Both the position numbers and the translations under genes were made by a program. Below are positions 1 to 5,271 of a stretch of 5,412 nucleotides of DNA, in pieces. Source of the stretch: Oribacterium sp. UBA3737 (GTDB lineage Bacteria; Bacillota_A; Clostridia; Lachnospirales; Lachnospiraceae); the NCBI GenBank assembly GCA_002371295.1, contig DFGZ01000286.1, positions 1 through 5,412 of the forward strand. Direction: 5' to 3'. The notes beneath the pieces are model-generated. The model saw only the letters and a program-made list of their open reading frames with translations, made no database searches and was not told the origin of the DNA. Numbering within the stretch: the stretch's first letter is position 1; every line of letters begins with the position of its first letter.

Positions 1-19
1 CCTTTAGGTGCGTGGTAGT
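1..19. mobile_element. Partial hairpin, possible IS200/IS605-type element end
   Basis: The window opens with CC-TTTA-GGTGCGTGG followed by TAGTTGACC. This is the loop and one arm of a hairpin whose other arm (CCACGCACC expected) would lie outside the window; only its last two C bases are visible. A short perfect GC-rich hairpin next to a GTTGAC/GTCAAC sequence resembles the subterminal hairpins of IS200/IS605 elements, which lack inverted terminal repeats. The alternative is a rho-independent terminator for the activase gene that ends at 38, because the hairpin would begin about 20 bases after that stop codon. The sequence beyond the edge would decide. Confidence 0.35.
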
Positions 20-37
20 TGACCCTGCTTCTTTATA

Positions 38-988
38 CTACTCTTTTATCCCAGTCCCTATGATACAGTTAATGCCTCTTTCATTGAAATACTCTGCGAT
101 CTTTTGCACCCGCTTCTGAAAAGCCGGTCTGCTGAATCTTATATCCTTCATAGGATATTCACGTCCCAGAGACTCGTACTTCTCTACCCCAAGCCTCATA
201 AAGCTGAGAAGCTGAAGAGTTTCCACTCTGTTTCCCATTTCTTCAAGAATGAAATCCGCTGTCTGGGAAATGTTTTCTTCATCATCATTGATATGAGGAA
301 TAACCGGAATACGTAATATGATTCTTTTATCAAGCTCTGACAGCTTGTGAAGATTCTCATGTATAAGCTGATTACCTGCCCCGGTATATGTTCTGTGCCT
401 CCAGTTATCCATGAACTTAAGATCGGAAATAAACATATCTGTATATGGCAGTATCTTCTCTACTTCATTCCAGCTGACACAAAATGTAGTCTCCAGACAG
501 GTATGAATGTTCTCTTCCCTGCATCGTCTGAAAAGTTCAGCGACAAAATCCGCCTGAAGAAGCGGCTCACCACCTGAAACCGTGATTCCTCCTCCCGACT
601 CATCGTAGTATCCGGTGTCTCTCTGTACGACCTCCATACATTCGTCCACCGTCATTTCCTCTCCCCACCGTTTTATGGCATCCGATGGACAATTATCTCC
701 ACATACCAGACAACCTTTGCATTCATCTCTATCCAGCCACATGGGCCGGTTTCTGAAAAACTGAATGACGTTTTCCTTTGGGCAGACCGCTTTGCAGGCA
801 CCACACTGCTTTAATCCTATACACTTATTTTTGTATAGCCCCGGTTCAATGGATGGTTTCTGACTTTCAGGGTTACTGCACCACTTACATCTAAGGGGGC
901 AGCCTTTCAGAAAAATCTCTGTACGCATACCGGGACCGTCATGTATGGTAAATCTCTGTATGTTAATTATAATTCCTTTTGTATCCAA
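38..988 (-). CDS. Glycyl-radical enzyme activating enzyme (radical SAM, with two extra 4Fe-4S motifs)
   Basis: This is a 316-residue radical SAM activase. Such enzymes cleave S-adenosylmethionine and abstract a hydrogen from a glycine of a partner glycyl-radical enzyme, working anaerobically in the cytoplasm. Seen in the sequence: an N-terminal NIQRFTIHDGPGMRT motif, the radical-SAM cluster motif CPLRCKWC (Cys30, 34, 37), a ferredoxin-like insert with CX5CX2CX3CP (Cys56, 62, 65, 69) and CX2CX2CX3CP (Cys90, 93, 96, 100), and the SAM-binding SGGEP around 138-142. The insert places it with activases of the choline lyase, hydroxyphenylacetate decarboxylase and hydroxyproline dehydratase kind rather than the short PflA or NrdG forms. 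The TTG at 986-988 is chosen because AGGAAGG lies 8 bases upstream and the protein then begins MDTKGIIINIQ, the usual family start. An ATG pair at 1025-1030 is in frame but lacks a good ribosome binding site. The partner enzyme is not in the window, so the substrate is unknown. Confidence 0.93.
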   Translation of the reverse strand: MDTKGIIINIQRFTIHDGPGMRTEIFLKGCPLRCKWCSNPESQKPSIEPGLYKNKCIGLKQCGACKAVCPKENVIQFFRNRPMWLDRDECKGCLVCGDNCPSDAIKRWGEEMTVDECMEVVQRDTGYYDESGGGITVSGGEPLLQADFVAELFRRCREENIHTCLETTFCVSWNEVEKILPYTDMFISDLKFMDNWRHRTYTGAGNQLIHENLHKLSELDKRIILRIPVIPHINDDEENISQTADFILEEMGNRVETLQLLSFMRLGVEKYESLGREYPMKDIRFSRPAFQKRVQKIAEYFNERGINCIIGTGIKE

Positions 989-996
989 GTTTGTAT

Positions 997-1003
997 CCTT
1001 CCT
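997..1003 (-). promoter_or_regulatory. Ribosome binding site that fixes the TTG start of the activase
   Basis: On the minus strand AGGAAGG is followed by 8 bases and then TTG at 988-986. The in-frame ATG codons further upstream (1025-1030) are preceded by a C-rich stretch with no Shine-Dalgarno match, so this site decides the start. Confidence 0.75.
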
Positions 1004-1090
1004 GAAGCAGTCGTGTTTCTGAGTCATCATGTGATATTGGGGGCAAAAACGATATCCGGAGCGCCTCGCACTTCGTACTCCCACACTTAT

Positions 1091-1119
1091 ATCATATAAC
1101 ATTAACAAAATAGTTTTAA
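1091..1119 (-). promoter_or_regulatory. Candidate sigma-A promoter for the activase gene
   Basis: Read on the minus strand, TTAAAA (1119-1114, -35) and TATGAT (1096-1091, -10) are separated by 17 bases. Transcription would start near 1084 and leave an untranslated leader of about 95 bases before the TTG. The -35 is weak (four of six consensus bases), which is compatible with activator dependence. Two TAATGTTA repeats flank the spacer. Confidence 0.45.
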
Positions 1120-1124
1120 CATTA
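1097..1124. repeat. Two 8-bp repeats 20 bp apart, candidate operators
   Basis: TAACATTA occurs at 1097-1104 and again at 1117-1124, an offset of exactly 20 bp, or about two helical turns. Each copy is a short dyad (TAA-CA-TTA). The copies overlap or flank the -35 and -10 of the candidate activase promoter. A related AATGTT core lies in the dyad at 1149-1158. This spacing suits a dimeric regulator binding one DNA face; the divergent LuxR-type protein is the obvious candidate, but this is inference. Confidence 0.4.
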
Positions 1125-1130
1125 CCACCC

Positions 1131-1158
1131 TTGCCTATTATTTAATAGGGAATGTTCC
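1131..1158. promoter_or_regulatory. Adjacent palindromes in the divergent intergenic region
   Basis: CCTATTA (1134-1140) and TAATAGG (1143-1149) form a perfect 7-bp dyad around TT. It extends to 10-bp arms (1131-1152) with one mismatch. A second dyad, GGAA-TG-TTCC (1149-1158), overlaps its right edge. Both sit between the two divergent promoter candidates, about 60-80 bases upstream of the predicted start of the regulator mRNA. They are plausible regulator binding sites. A terminator is unlikely because no gene ends here. Confidence 0.5.
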
Positions 1159-1180
1159 TTATTTTTTATTTTTTCCGTAT

Positions 1181-1209
1181 TTGTGTATTCACCGGCATTT
1201 TGATAGAAT
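1181..1209 (+). promoter_or_regulatory. Candidate sigma-A promoter for the LuxR-type regulator
   Basis: TTGTGT (1181-1186, -35) and TAGAAT (1204-1209, -10) are separated by 17 bases. A TG at 1201-1202 gives an extended -10. The predicted start is near 1216, leaving a leader of about 29 bases before the ATG at 1245. An A/T-rich tract (1159-1175) immediately upstream could act as an UP element. Confidence 0.55.
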
Positions 1210-1244
1210 TCATTGCAGTATAAGTGCTCAAAAGGAGTGAAGTC

Positions 1245-2357
1245 ATGAGCAAAGTAACAGAGCGTGGAATCCGGAACTTTTTTCTGGAAATGGAAAATCA
1301 TCAGATATCGGCACAGGAGTTCTTTAACCCCTTTATGCTGGAATCTTTGGAGAAGAACTTCGGACTTTCCAAGGTCATAATCATGTATTTTGATACCAGG
1401 GGAAAGTTCCTTTCCTGGACAGATAAATCAGGAGGAGTATCGGCTGAAGAGAATCATCCCTATCGCAGGTTTGCATCGGAAGACACCGTACGTTACAAGG
1501 TGTATGAGGACGGGGTGAGTGACCATCTCACGTACTTTGACATTGAACCAAGACTCTATAAAGCGTCTGATATCATCTCTGATTATGAGCATTCTCCCCA
1601 TGCGGCCTTCCTCGAAAAGTATTTTTCCGCCCATTACAGCCTCACCATGGCCTTCGGTATCAATGCTTACATCCAGCTCATATTCTTAAGGGACAGGGAA
1701 GAGGGCGATTTCACAGATAAAGATGTGGAGAACCTCAGGGATATATATTCATATATAGCTACTGCCTACAAGAATTTCAAAAAGTATGAGCAGGTAAAGA
1801 TCATTTCCCGCATACATGGAGAGATCATTTCATCCGGTGAGAAAGCCTTTCTCATAACAGATGACTTCATGCATATTCTTGACTACAGCACCGAAGCTGT
1901 GAAGTGTCTGAAAGAACTGCTGGGGAACTGTATTGGCGACAACATTGACGCCGAAACACCCTGCAGCTGGCTGCCGTTTCTTTTAGGCATAGGGGATGAG
2001 GACAGTTCCGAGGTCCACAACAGAACCATCAAGAATTACATCTACACAATCCATGATTACGAACAGACTTACTCTAACGGAATCATTGACCTGTATCACT
2101 GGATAACCATACATAAGAAGGACAGCGCGTCCGAAGAACAGAAAACTCCCTCTTTGGATGCAGATGCAGGTCTCACTGAGCTCACAAAAACAGAGCAGAA
2201 GGTGGCAAAACTCATGGCAAAGGGCTATACCTATAAGGAAATCGCCGCCTCGATGGTCATAAGCTACCACACTGTAAAAAAACACGTTGAGAATATTTAC
2301 GAAAAGTGCCATGTGAACAGCAGATATCAGCTGATGCAATTAATAAAGGGACTGTAA
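1245..2357 (+). CDS. LuxR/GerE-family transcriptional regulator with GAF-like sensor region
   Basis: This is a 370-residue DNA-binding regulator. The C-terminus (about 310-370) is a clear GerE/LuxR helix-turn-helix: LTKTEQKVAKLMAKGYTYKEIA, then an ISYHTVKKHVENIYEKCHV recognition region. The N-terminal two thirds have no receiver-domain aspartate pattern. They look like a GAF-type small-molecule sensor (about 20-185, ending in a long helix rich in charged residues), followed by a PAS-like segment (about 195-290, GEKAFLITDDFMHILDYS). There is no signal peptide or membrane segment, so it is cytoplasmic. The start is ATG 1245 because AGGAG at 1233-1237 lies 7 bases upstream; an in-frame GTG at 1224 lies before that site and is unlikely. 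It is divergent from the activase gene across a 256-base region with dyads, so it probably senses a substrate and controls that unit and itself. The ligand cannot be read from the sequence. Confidence 0.9.
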   Translation: MSKVTERGIRNFFLEMENHQISAQEFFNPFMLESLEKNFGLSKVIIMYFDTRGKFLSWTDKSGGVSAEENHPYRRFASEDTVRYKVYEDGVSDHLTYFDIEPRLYKASDIISDYEHSPHAAFLEKYFSAHYSLTMAFGINAYIQLIFLRDREEGDFTDKDVENLRDIYSYIATAYKNFKKYEQVKIISRIHGEIISSGEKAFLITDDFMHILDYSTEAVKCLKELLGNCIGDNIDAETPCSWLPFLLGIGDEDSSEVHNRTIKNYIYTIHDYEQTYSNGIIDLYHWITIHKKDSASEEQKTPSLDADAGLTELTKTEQKVAKLMAKGYTYKEIAASMVISYHTVKKHVENIYEKCHVNSRYQLMQLIKGL

Positions 2358-2406
2358 AATGACCTTCCATGGAAACATGACGGTCGCTAAACAAACTTAT
2401 AGGCAA

Positions 2407-2439
2407 AAAGAACCGGGAGCTGTGAGCCTCCGGTTCTTT
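2407..2439. terminator. Bidirectional rho-independent terminator
   Basis: AAAGAACCGG (2407-2416) pairs perfectly with CCGGTTCTTT (2430-2439), with two more base pairs possible inside after a bulged G. The stem lies between two convergent genes, 50 bases after the regulator stop. Because the stem has A-rich and T-rich outer ends, it gives a T-rich tail in both directions (TTCTTTCTGTC on plus, TTCTTTTTGCC on minus). It can therefore end both the regulator mRNA and the leftward lipoprotein mRNA. Confidence 0.8.
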
Positions 2440-2552
2440 CTGTCTTAATATCAATATGTGTTAAACGATATCTTTGGTTTTTCCCGTTCTGACTCTGTGC
2501 TCCGGATGAATCAGTACTCACTTTTGGTCAGATCCGGGATTTTTAATTCAGA

Positions 2553-3245
2553 TCACTGTTTAGGACATGTAAATGTATAGTACTCGCCGTCCTTTACATA
2601 ATCAACCTTTATGCCATCATCCTCAATTTTCCATGTGATCTTAATATCTTCACTGTCTACGGAACCATAATCTCCCAGATTTTCCCACCTGATGCCATTA
2701 AAGCTCTTTCCTTCAACAGTAACATCCAGTGTATGGTCACCGTGGACCACCATCTTTAATGCATCCGGTGCCATTTCAGAAGCTTCCACCGGATCACCGA
2801 GTATATCCGTAACGTCTGCAGACTGCCAGGTTCCAATCAGGAACTTGTCAGTCTCAGGAAGGTACAGTTCCGGATTTGCCGCATCAGTCCCCTCTTTTGC
2901 GAAGGTTATTTTCATTCCTGTCCCGAGCATATCTTCAAATACGACATAATCCTGTCCCCGGGTGGCAACCATGTCTTCACCGTCGGCAGTGACTGTCACA
3001 GTACTTTCGTCATTACTCCACTTGATACTTCCGCTGTCTCCCTTAAGGGTCATAGTGCCTTTTCCACCCTTTTCAAGTTCCATGGAAAAACCATCCAGAT
3101 CATCACCCACAAGTGCCATGCCCATCACCTCTCCTGTAACAGCGATGTATTTACCCAATAGACTTTCATCCACCTTCGTGTTACCTCCGCAGGCACAGAG
3201 AACCATACATACCAATGTAAATAACGCCATTATTCTCTTCTTCAT
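2553..3245 (-). CDS. Lipoprotein with two related beta-rich domains, function unknown
   Basis: This is a 230-residue predicted exported lipoprotein. The N-terminus is KKR, a hydrophobic stretch, then a lipobox LCA-C with the modified Cys at residue 19 followed by GG, so it should be anchored on the outer face of the membrane. The mature part seems to contain two similar units of about 90 residues (about 30-117 and 136-227). Each starts with LLGKY or LIGTW, has an IKW or IRW motif in the middle and ends in alternating beta-type strands, as in lipocalin-like or DUF-type lipoprotein domains of Clostridia. The start is ATG 3245 because AGGGAGG lies 5 bases upstream; an ATG seven codons earlier would place that site inside the coding region. 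It lies 62 bases downstream of the membrane protein gene on the same strand. I do not recognise a specific family and propose no substrate. Confidence 0.82.
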   Translation of the reverse strand: MKKRIMALFTLVCMVLCACGGNTKVDESLLGKYIAVTGEVMGMALVGDDLDGFSMELEKGGKGTMTLKGDSGSIKWSNDESTVTVTADGEDMVATRGQDYVVFEDMLGTGMKITFAKEGTDAANPELYLPETDKFLIGTWQSADVTDILGDPVEASEMAPDALKMVVHGDHTLDVTVEGKSFNGIRWENLGDYGSVDSEDIKITWKIEDDGIKVDYVKDGEYYTFTCPKQ

Positions 3246-3307
3246 TTTTGCCTCCCTTTCCCACAAATTAGCGTCGTTTTTCTTAAAGCTTCAGAGTGCT
3301 CTCGCAA

Positions 3308-3976
3308 TTATTCCGGATTCAGAGCAACGACGATACCGATGAAGTAACCTGCCGTAACACACAGGGCATCAATTACAGTTAACGGAACGGTTTCAGCATG
3401 GAAATCGTATATACAAATGATAACGAATATCGGAAGAATTAATAAAAGCTTTTTCCATTCAACCTTTATCACTCGTATCAGTTCATCCAAATCTTCACGT
3501 TTCTCTATGTAATCTGTAAGCTGAATCACTATCATGCAGAAAAAAGCAACCACGTATGGTGTAAATACTTCTTTTCCGGGATGACCGTTAAGTACCAGTA
3601 AATATCCATCCACCAGACTAAGGATAAAGGCAGCAATATATAACCATATTCTTTCACTTTTCGATATAATGGATTTTTTTCCGGTCTTACAGAACAGATT
3701 TTCCAGCCAGGCAAATAGCTTGATGATCACAAGGCACAGGATATTCATGCCGGCAGCTATAAGCATGGCCGACTTTCCTGCCGGAGAAAAGGCCATGTCT
3801 TTACTTCCGTTCAGGGCATCGGCGATCGCACCGGACTGCTGGTAGAAACCGAAGAACAGAATGAACGCCATATAAATATAAAACAACAGTTTAAAATCCA
3901 TACATTCTTTCTTCTTTTGCCAATACGTCAGGCAAAAACTCAATCCCATTGAACAGGTAAAAACTATCAGATACAT
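3308..3976 (-). CDS. Multi-pass membrane protein, unrecognised
   Basis: This is a 222-residue hydrophobic protein. Six or seven membrane segments can be picked out, at about 2-18, 28-46, 67-90, 109-130, 136-155, 175-191 and 199-219. A charged loop (about 156-175, YIEKREDLDELIRVIKVEWKK) and a Lys-rich loop (96-108) lie between segments. No catalytic or transporter motif is recognised. ATG 3976 is chosen because AAGGAGG lies 8 bases upstream; longer in-frame readings would run into the antiporter gene and add a polar stretch unlike the rest. It follows the antiporter by 58 bases and precedes the lipoprotein by 62 bases, all on the minus strand. It may be co-transcribed with them and act at the membrane with one or both, but that rests on position only. 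Confidence 0.8.
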   Translation of the reverse strand: MYLIVFTCSMGLSFCLTYWQKKKECMDFKLLFYIYMAFILFFGFYQQSGAIADALNGSKDMAFSPAGKSAMLIAAGMNILCLVIIKLFAWLENLFCKTGKKSIISKSERIWLYIAAFILSLVDGYLLVLNGHPGKEVFTPYVVAFFCMIVIQLTDYIEKREDLDELIRVIKVEWKKLLLILPIFVIICIYDFHAETVPLTVIDALCVTAGYFIGIVVALNPE

Positions 3977-3984
3977 ATTCCTTT

Positions 3985-3992
3985 CCTCCTTT
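3985..3992 (-). promoter_or_regulatory. Strong ribosome binding site for the membrane protein
   Basis: The minus strand reads AAAGGAGG followed by 8 bases and ATG 3976-3974. This near-consensus site excludes the longer open frame that overlaps the antiporter gene. Confidence 0.75.
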
Positions 3993-4014
3993 TTGATTCT
4001 TAATTGTAAATTTA

Positions 4015-4028
4015 CGGGGCCCACCCCG
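4015..4028 (-). other. Small GC hairpin after the antiporter stop
   Basis: CGGGG and CCCCG form a 5-bp stem around a 4-base loop, starting 7 bases past the antiporter stop codon in the minus direction. No T tract follows (the next bases are TAAATTTAC). It is at most a weak attenuator or an mRNA 3' stabiliser between antiporter and membrane protein genes, and readthrough is likely. Confidence 0.35.
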
Positions 4029-4034
4029 GAATCA

Positions 4035-5012
4035 TCACGAAACAAACTGATATGCCGTAAATACAGCATAGATGCACAGGAGCATGATTCCCTGCCATCT
4101 GTAAAGCCTCTCCTTAAGCATGGCAGGAATACACATGATAGCCATAACAAGAAGCATTAACGGAATATCTATGACCAGAGAAGAATTCATTCCGGCTATG
4201 GTCTTCTCCGCCGGAACCGCAAATGGTGAAATAGTGATAGCTGTGCCGCATACCAGAACTATATTGAAGAGGTTCGCCCCTATAACATTTCCGAGACTCA
4301 GTGCGCCATGCCCCTTTGCAAGGGAGGTAATGGCCGTGACAAGCTCAGGAAGTGAGGTTCCGAGAGCCACCATCGTAAGTCCTATTACACTGTCCGGAAC
4401 TCCGAGGGCCTGTGCGATTATGGTTCCGTTTTCAACAAGGAGATTGGCTCCGACAGCGATAACTGCTGCCCCCACAGCCAAAAGACCTGTCTCCATCCAC
4501 AGCGCCTTCTGTTTTGATCCGTCTTCTCCTTCAGCTCCACTCTCTCCTGCTGCTTCAGGATTCTTTTTCATTTGAAGTACACTTAACACCATATAGGTCG
4601 CGAAGGTCATGAGGAATACTATACCGTGCCACCTCTCAAACCTTCCGTGAGTCCAGGCTATAAGTGCGTATACTATTGCCGCTGCAGTAAAGAACGAAAA
4701 CGGAAGAACGAGGCTTTTCCTGTTAGCCTTACCCGGCTTCACAGCAATGGTGATTGCAGCAATAAGTGATGTATTGCAAATGATGGATCCGATGGCATTG
4801 CCATAGGAAATGCCTGCATTGCCCTGCACAGCCGCCTGAGACGACACCATAACTTCCGGAAGGGTCGTTCCTATCGACACAACCGTCGCTCCGATAAGAA
4901 GCTCCGGAAGCCTGAATCTGTGGGCTATTCCTACCGCACCGTCCACAAACCAGTTTCCGCCCTTGATAAGTAATACAAAACCCAATAAAAATAATAAAAC
5001 CGATACCGCCAT
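4035..5012 (-). CDS. Calcium/sodium antiporter, CaCA family (YrbG-like)
   Basis: This is a complete 325-residue inner-membrane cation antiporter of the CaCA superfamily, expected to exchange Ca2+ for Na+ or H+. The two inverted alpha repeats are plain. Alpha-1 has GTTLPEV (about 48-54, Glu53) and GNAIGSIICN (71-80, Asn80). Alpha-2 has GTSLPEL (218-224, Glu223) and GNVIGANLFN (241-250, Asn250). The two Glu residues and terminal Asn residues match the known ion-binding positions. About ten membrane segments are split by an acidic cytoplasmic loop (about 150-170). Length fits the bacterial family. The ATG at 5012 is the only sensible start because an in-frame TAG lies two codons upstream; its ribosome binding site (AAGGG, about 12 bases away) is weak. 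In alpha-1 the usual GSNIFN reads GSIICN, a deviation that could affect selectivity. It is the first gene of the leftward group. Confidence 0.93.
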   Translation of the reverse strand: MAVSVLLFLLGFVLLIKGGNWFVDGAVGIAHRFRLPELLIGATVVSIGTTLPEVMVSSQAAVQGNAGISYGNAIGSIICNTSLIAAITIAVKPGKANRKSLVLPFSFFTAAAIVYALIAWTHGRFERWHGIVFLMTFATYMVLSVLQMKKNPEAAGESGAEGEDGSKQKALWMETGLLAVGAAVIAVGANLLVENGTIIAQALGVPDSVIGLTMVALGTSLPELVTAITSLAKGHGALSLGNVIGANLFNIVLVCGTAITISPFAVPAEKTIAGMNSSLVIDIPLMLLVMAIMCIPAMLKERLYRWQGIMLLCIYAVFTAYQFVS

Positions 5013-5036
5013 ATAGTTCTATGCCCTTTTTAATGT

Positions 5037-5064
5037 CTTATACCATGATATAAGTGTCATAAGT
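5037..5064 (-). promoter_or_regulatory. Candidate antiporter promoter overlapped by a repeat
   Basis: On the minus strand, TGG-TATAAG (5045-5037) is an extended -10 placed 25 bases before the ATG at 5012. No good -35 is seen at 16-18 bases. Its upstream edge touches the 20-bp repeat at 5045-5064, whose core (ATGATA-TAAG-TGTCAT) is a near-perfect dyad, so the repeat could serve as an operator. Confidence 0.35.
5045..5064 (+). repeat. 20-bp direct repeat, copy 1
   Basis: ATGATATAAGTGTCATAAGT is identical to the sequence at 5203-5222. It contains an imperfect dyad (ATGATA / TGTCAT) and also two 9-mers in tandem (GATATAAGT, GTCATAAGT) that share ATAAGT. Thirteen of its bases recur in inverted orientation at 1083-1095. 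Confidence 0.85.
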
Positions 5065-5202
5065 ATTTGCCACTCACCAATTAGCACTAACGCACACATT
5101 CGTGTACAATGTGCTGCATCATTCTATTCATCGGGAATTACTGCCCGTTATCTCAGAAACTCGTTTTCACAAAATAATGTCGGCTAAAAATCATCTATTA
5201 TT
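5065..5202. other. Non-coding spacer between the two repeat copies
   Basis: No credible gene is seen in this stretch. It contains modest hairpins: a GCA-CA-CATT / AATGTGC stem (about 5092-5114), CGGG / CCCG (about 5130-5146) and a TTAG-CA-CTAA dyad (about 5081-5090). None carries a T tract. It could be the leader and control region of the antiporter, or part of a small inserted unit bounded by the 20-bp repeats. Confidence 0.4.
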
Positions 5203-5222
5203 ATGATATAAGTGTCATAAGT
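5203..5222 (+). repeat. 20-bp direct repeat, copy 2
   Basis: This copy is identical to 5045-5064, with start points 158 bases apart. Its last 11 bases form the beginning of the left arm of the long palindrome at 5212-5271, unlike copy 1, which has no such partner arm. Confidence 0.85.
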
Positions 5223-5271
5223 CTTCCTCCACTTGTGCTTGCACAAAAGTGGAGGATAGACTTCATGACAC
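5212..5271. repeat. Long imperfect palindrome (palindromic repeat unit)
   Basis: GTGTCAT (5212-5218) pairs with ATGACAC (5265-5271), AAGTC (5219-5223) with GACTT (5259-5263), CCTCCACTT (5226-5234) with AAGTGGAGG (5247-5255) and GTG with CAC at the tip. About 24 base pairs fall within 60 bases, interrupted by a single bulged C, a small TT/ATA internal loop and an AA bulge. No T tract follows, so it is not a standard terminator. It may be a mobile palindromic repeat in DNA, or the first stem of the RNA that follows. Confidence 0.8.

Noticed and set aside
989..1108. Longer activase starting at 1108 or at the ATG pair 1025-1030
   Set aside because: Neither has a Shine-Dalgarno match, the residues are unlike the family, and the predicted promoter -10 would fall inside the longest version.
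2361..2388. Weak hairpin (GACC...CATG-GAAA-CATG...GGTC) just after the regulator stop
   Set aside because: Only a 4-bp inner and a 3-bp outer stem match, with mismatches between; the strong hairpin at 2407-2439 explains termination better.
2692..3342. Plus-strand open frames opposite the lipoprotein gene
   Set aside because: These are rich in Ser, Pro and Thr as expected for antisense of the lipoprotein codons, have no ribosome binding sites, and contradict a strand with a clear signal peptide and lipobox.
3977..4150. N-terminal extension of the membrane protein into the antiporter gene
   Set aside because: The extension is polar, overlaps the antiporter coding region by about 115 bases and runs through the AAGGAGG site that serves the ATG at 3976.
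4120..4575. Plus-strand open frame opposite the antiporter
   Set aside because: It is antisense to the conserved alpha-2 repeat and loop and shows no independent motif.
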